Below, one piece after another: positions 63,979 to 64,000 of a DNA stretch of 64,000 bases (position 1 is its first letter; each line of letters starts with the position of its first letter). The translations under genes were made by a program, and so were the position numbers. This stretch comes from Symbiodinium natans (Eukaryota; Sar; Dinophyceae; Suessiales; Symbiodiniaceae). Under the pieces are notes generated by a model. That model was not told the origin of the DNA. It did no database searches and saw nothing but the letters and a program-made list of their open reading frames with translations. The stretch covers positions 525,262 through 589,261 of the forward strand of contig CAJNDS010000902.1 of assembly GCA_905221605.1 (NCBI GenBank). The letters run 5' to 3'.

Positions 63979-64000
63979 CCTAAGTCCTAAACCCCCCAAA

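Overview
The window is eukaryotic nuclear DNA carrying one complete integrated DNA virus-like element. Positions 28123-48600 (20,478 bp, visibly AT-rich and gene-dense) form a Polinton-like / virophage-like provirus with 475-bp terminal inverted repeats. The flanks (1-28122 and 48601-64000) are GC-richer and packed with interstitial arrays of the plant-type telomere heptamer (TTTAGGG / CCCTAAA) and its variants, with minisatellites, small inverted-repeat elements, a nuclear copy of mitochondrial cox3, and short exon-like coding stretches, all read on the + strand. TTTAGGG telomeres occur in dinoflagellates, chromerids, many green algae and others. The divergent cox3 fragment, the AG|G splice acceptors and possible GC splice donors fit an alveolate, most likely a dinoflagellate. 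That host assignment is inference.

Left flank (1-28.1 kb): arrays of TTTAGGG-type repeats in both orientations alternate with spacers of roughly 50-1000 bp. Several spacers contain 40-260 bp stretches with protein-like sequence, a pyrimidine-rich tract ending in AG before them and often GT or GC after them (for example 4877-4928, 9410-9667, 11823-11885, 20591-20669, 24812-24898). I read these as exons of host genes whose introns hold the telomeric arrays. Small hairpin or MITE-like elements lie at 4468-4621, 7818-7917 and 21283-21380. A satellite built on ATACGATTTTGG-like words (about 27.1-27.85 kb) borders the provirus.

Provirus (28123-48600): left TIR; a leftward block of a zinc-finger protein, two unknown proteins, an RVE (retroviral-type) integrase and another zinc-finger protein; a leftward structural block of two proteins sharing an LKLRPTY N-terminal module, a coiled-coil protein, a zinc-finger/SVP-repeat protein and the penton (minor capsid) protein; a rightward block of a lipase-like protein, a GIY-YIG nuclease, a small ORF, the double-jelly-roll major capsid protein, a second GIY-YIG nuclease and a fibre protein with an S74 self-cleaving chaperone; then the leftward A32-type packaging ATPase, two small rightward genes, a third GIY-YIG nuclease (leftward), a 1283-residue protein-primed family B DNA polymerase (leftward), a non-coding gap, a Lys-rich zinc-finger gene and the right TIR. 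The polymerase would replicate the genome from its TIR ends, the integrase would insert it, the ATPase would fill a capsid of MCP plus penton, and the fibre and lipase are likely entry-stage virion proteins. No gene is visibly broken among the core set, so the copy may be active or recently inserted.

Two regulatory systems can be read directly. (1) A CTTAAAGA(C/A)AA element, often followed by TATAATATTA, lies just upstream of non-structural genes but not of the structural genes. (2) Perfect AT-rich hairpins of 10-14 bp sit at or within a few bases of stop codons, as in the hairpin rule for transcript 3' ends of Mimivirus and its virophages. Together with the gene set this suggests transcription by a giant-virus-like cytoplasmic machinery, i.e. 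a virophage-like life style; this is inference.

Right flank (48.6-64 kb): the ATACGAT satellite again, telomeric arrays, more + strand exon-like segments (49185, 49850, 51022, 53324, 53831, 55287, 57509, 58308, 60419, 62878, 63288, 63909), a cox3 NUMT (about 55471-55910), minisatellites at 58441-59200 and an ATGT microsatellite at 62.3-62.6 kb. No tRNA, rRNA or CRISPR array was recognised.
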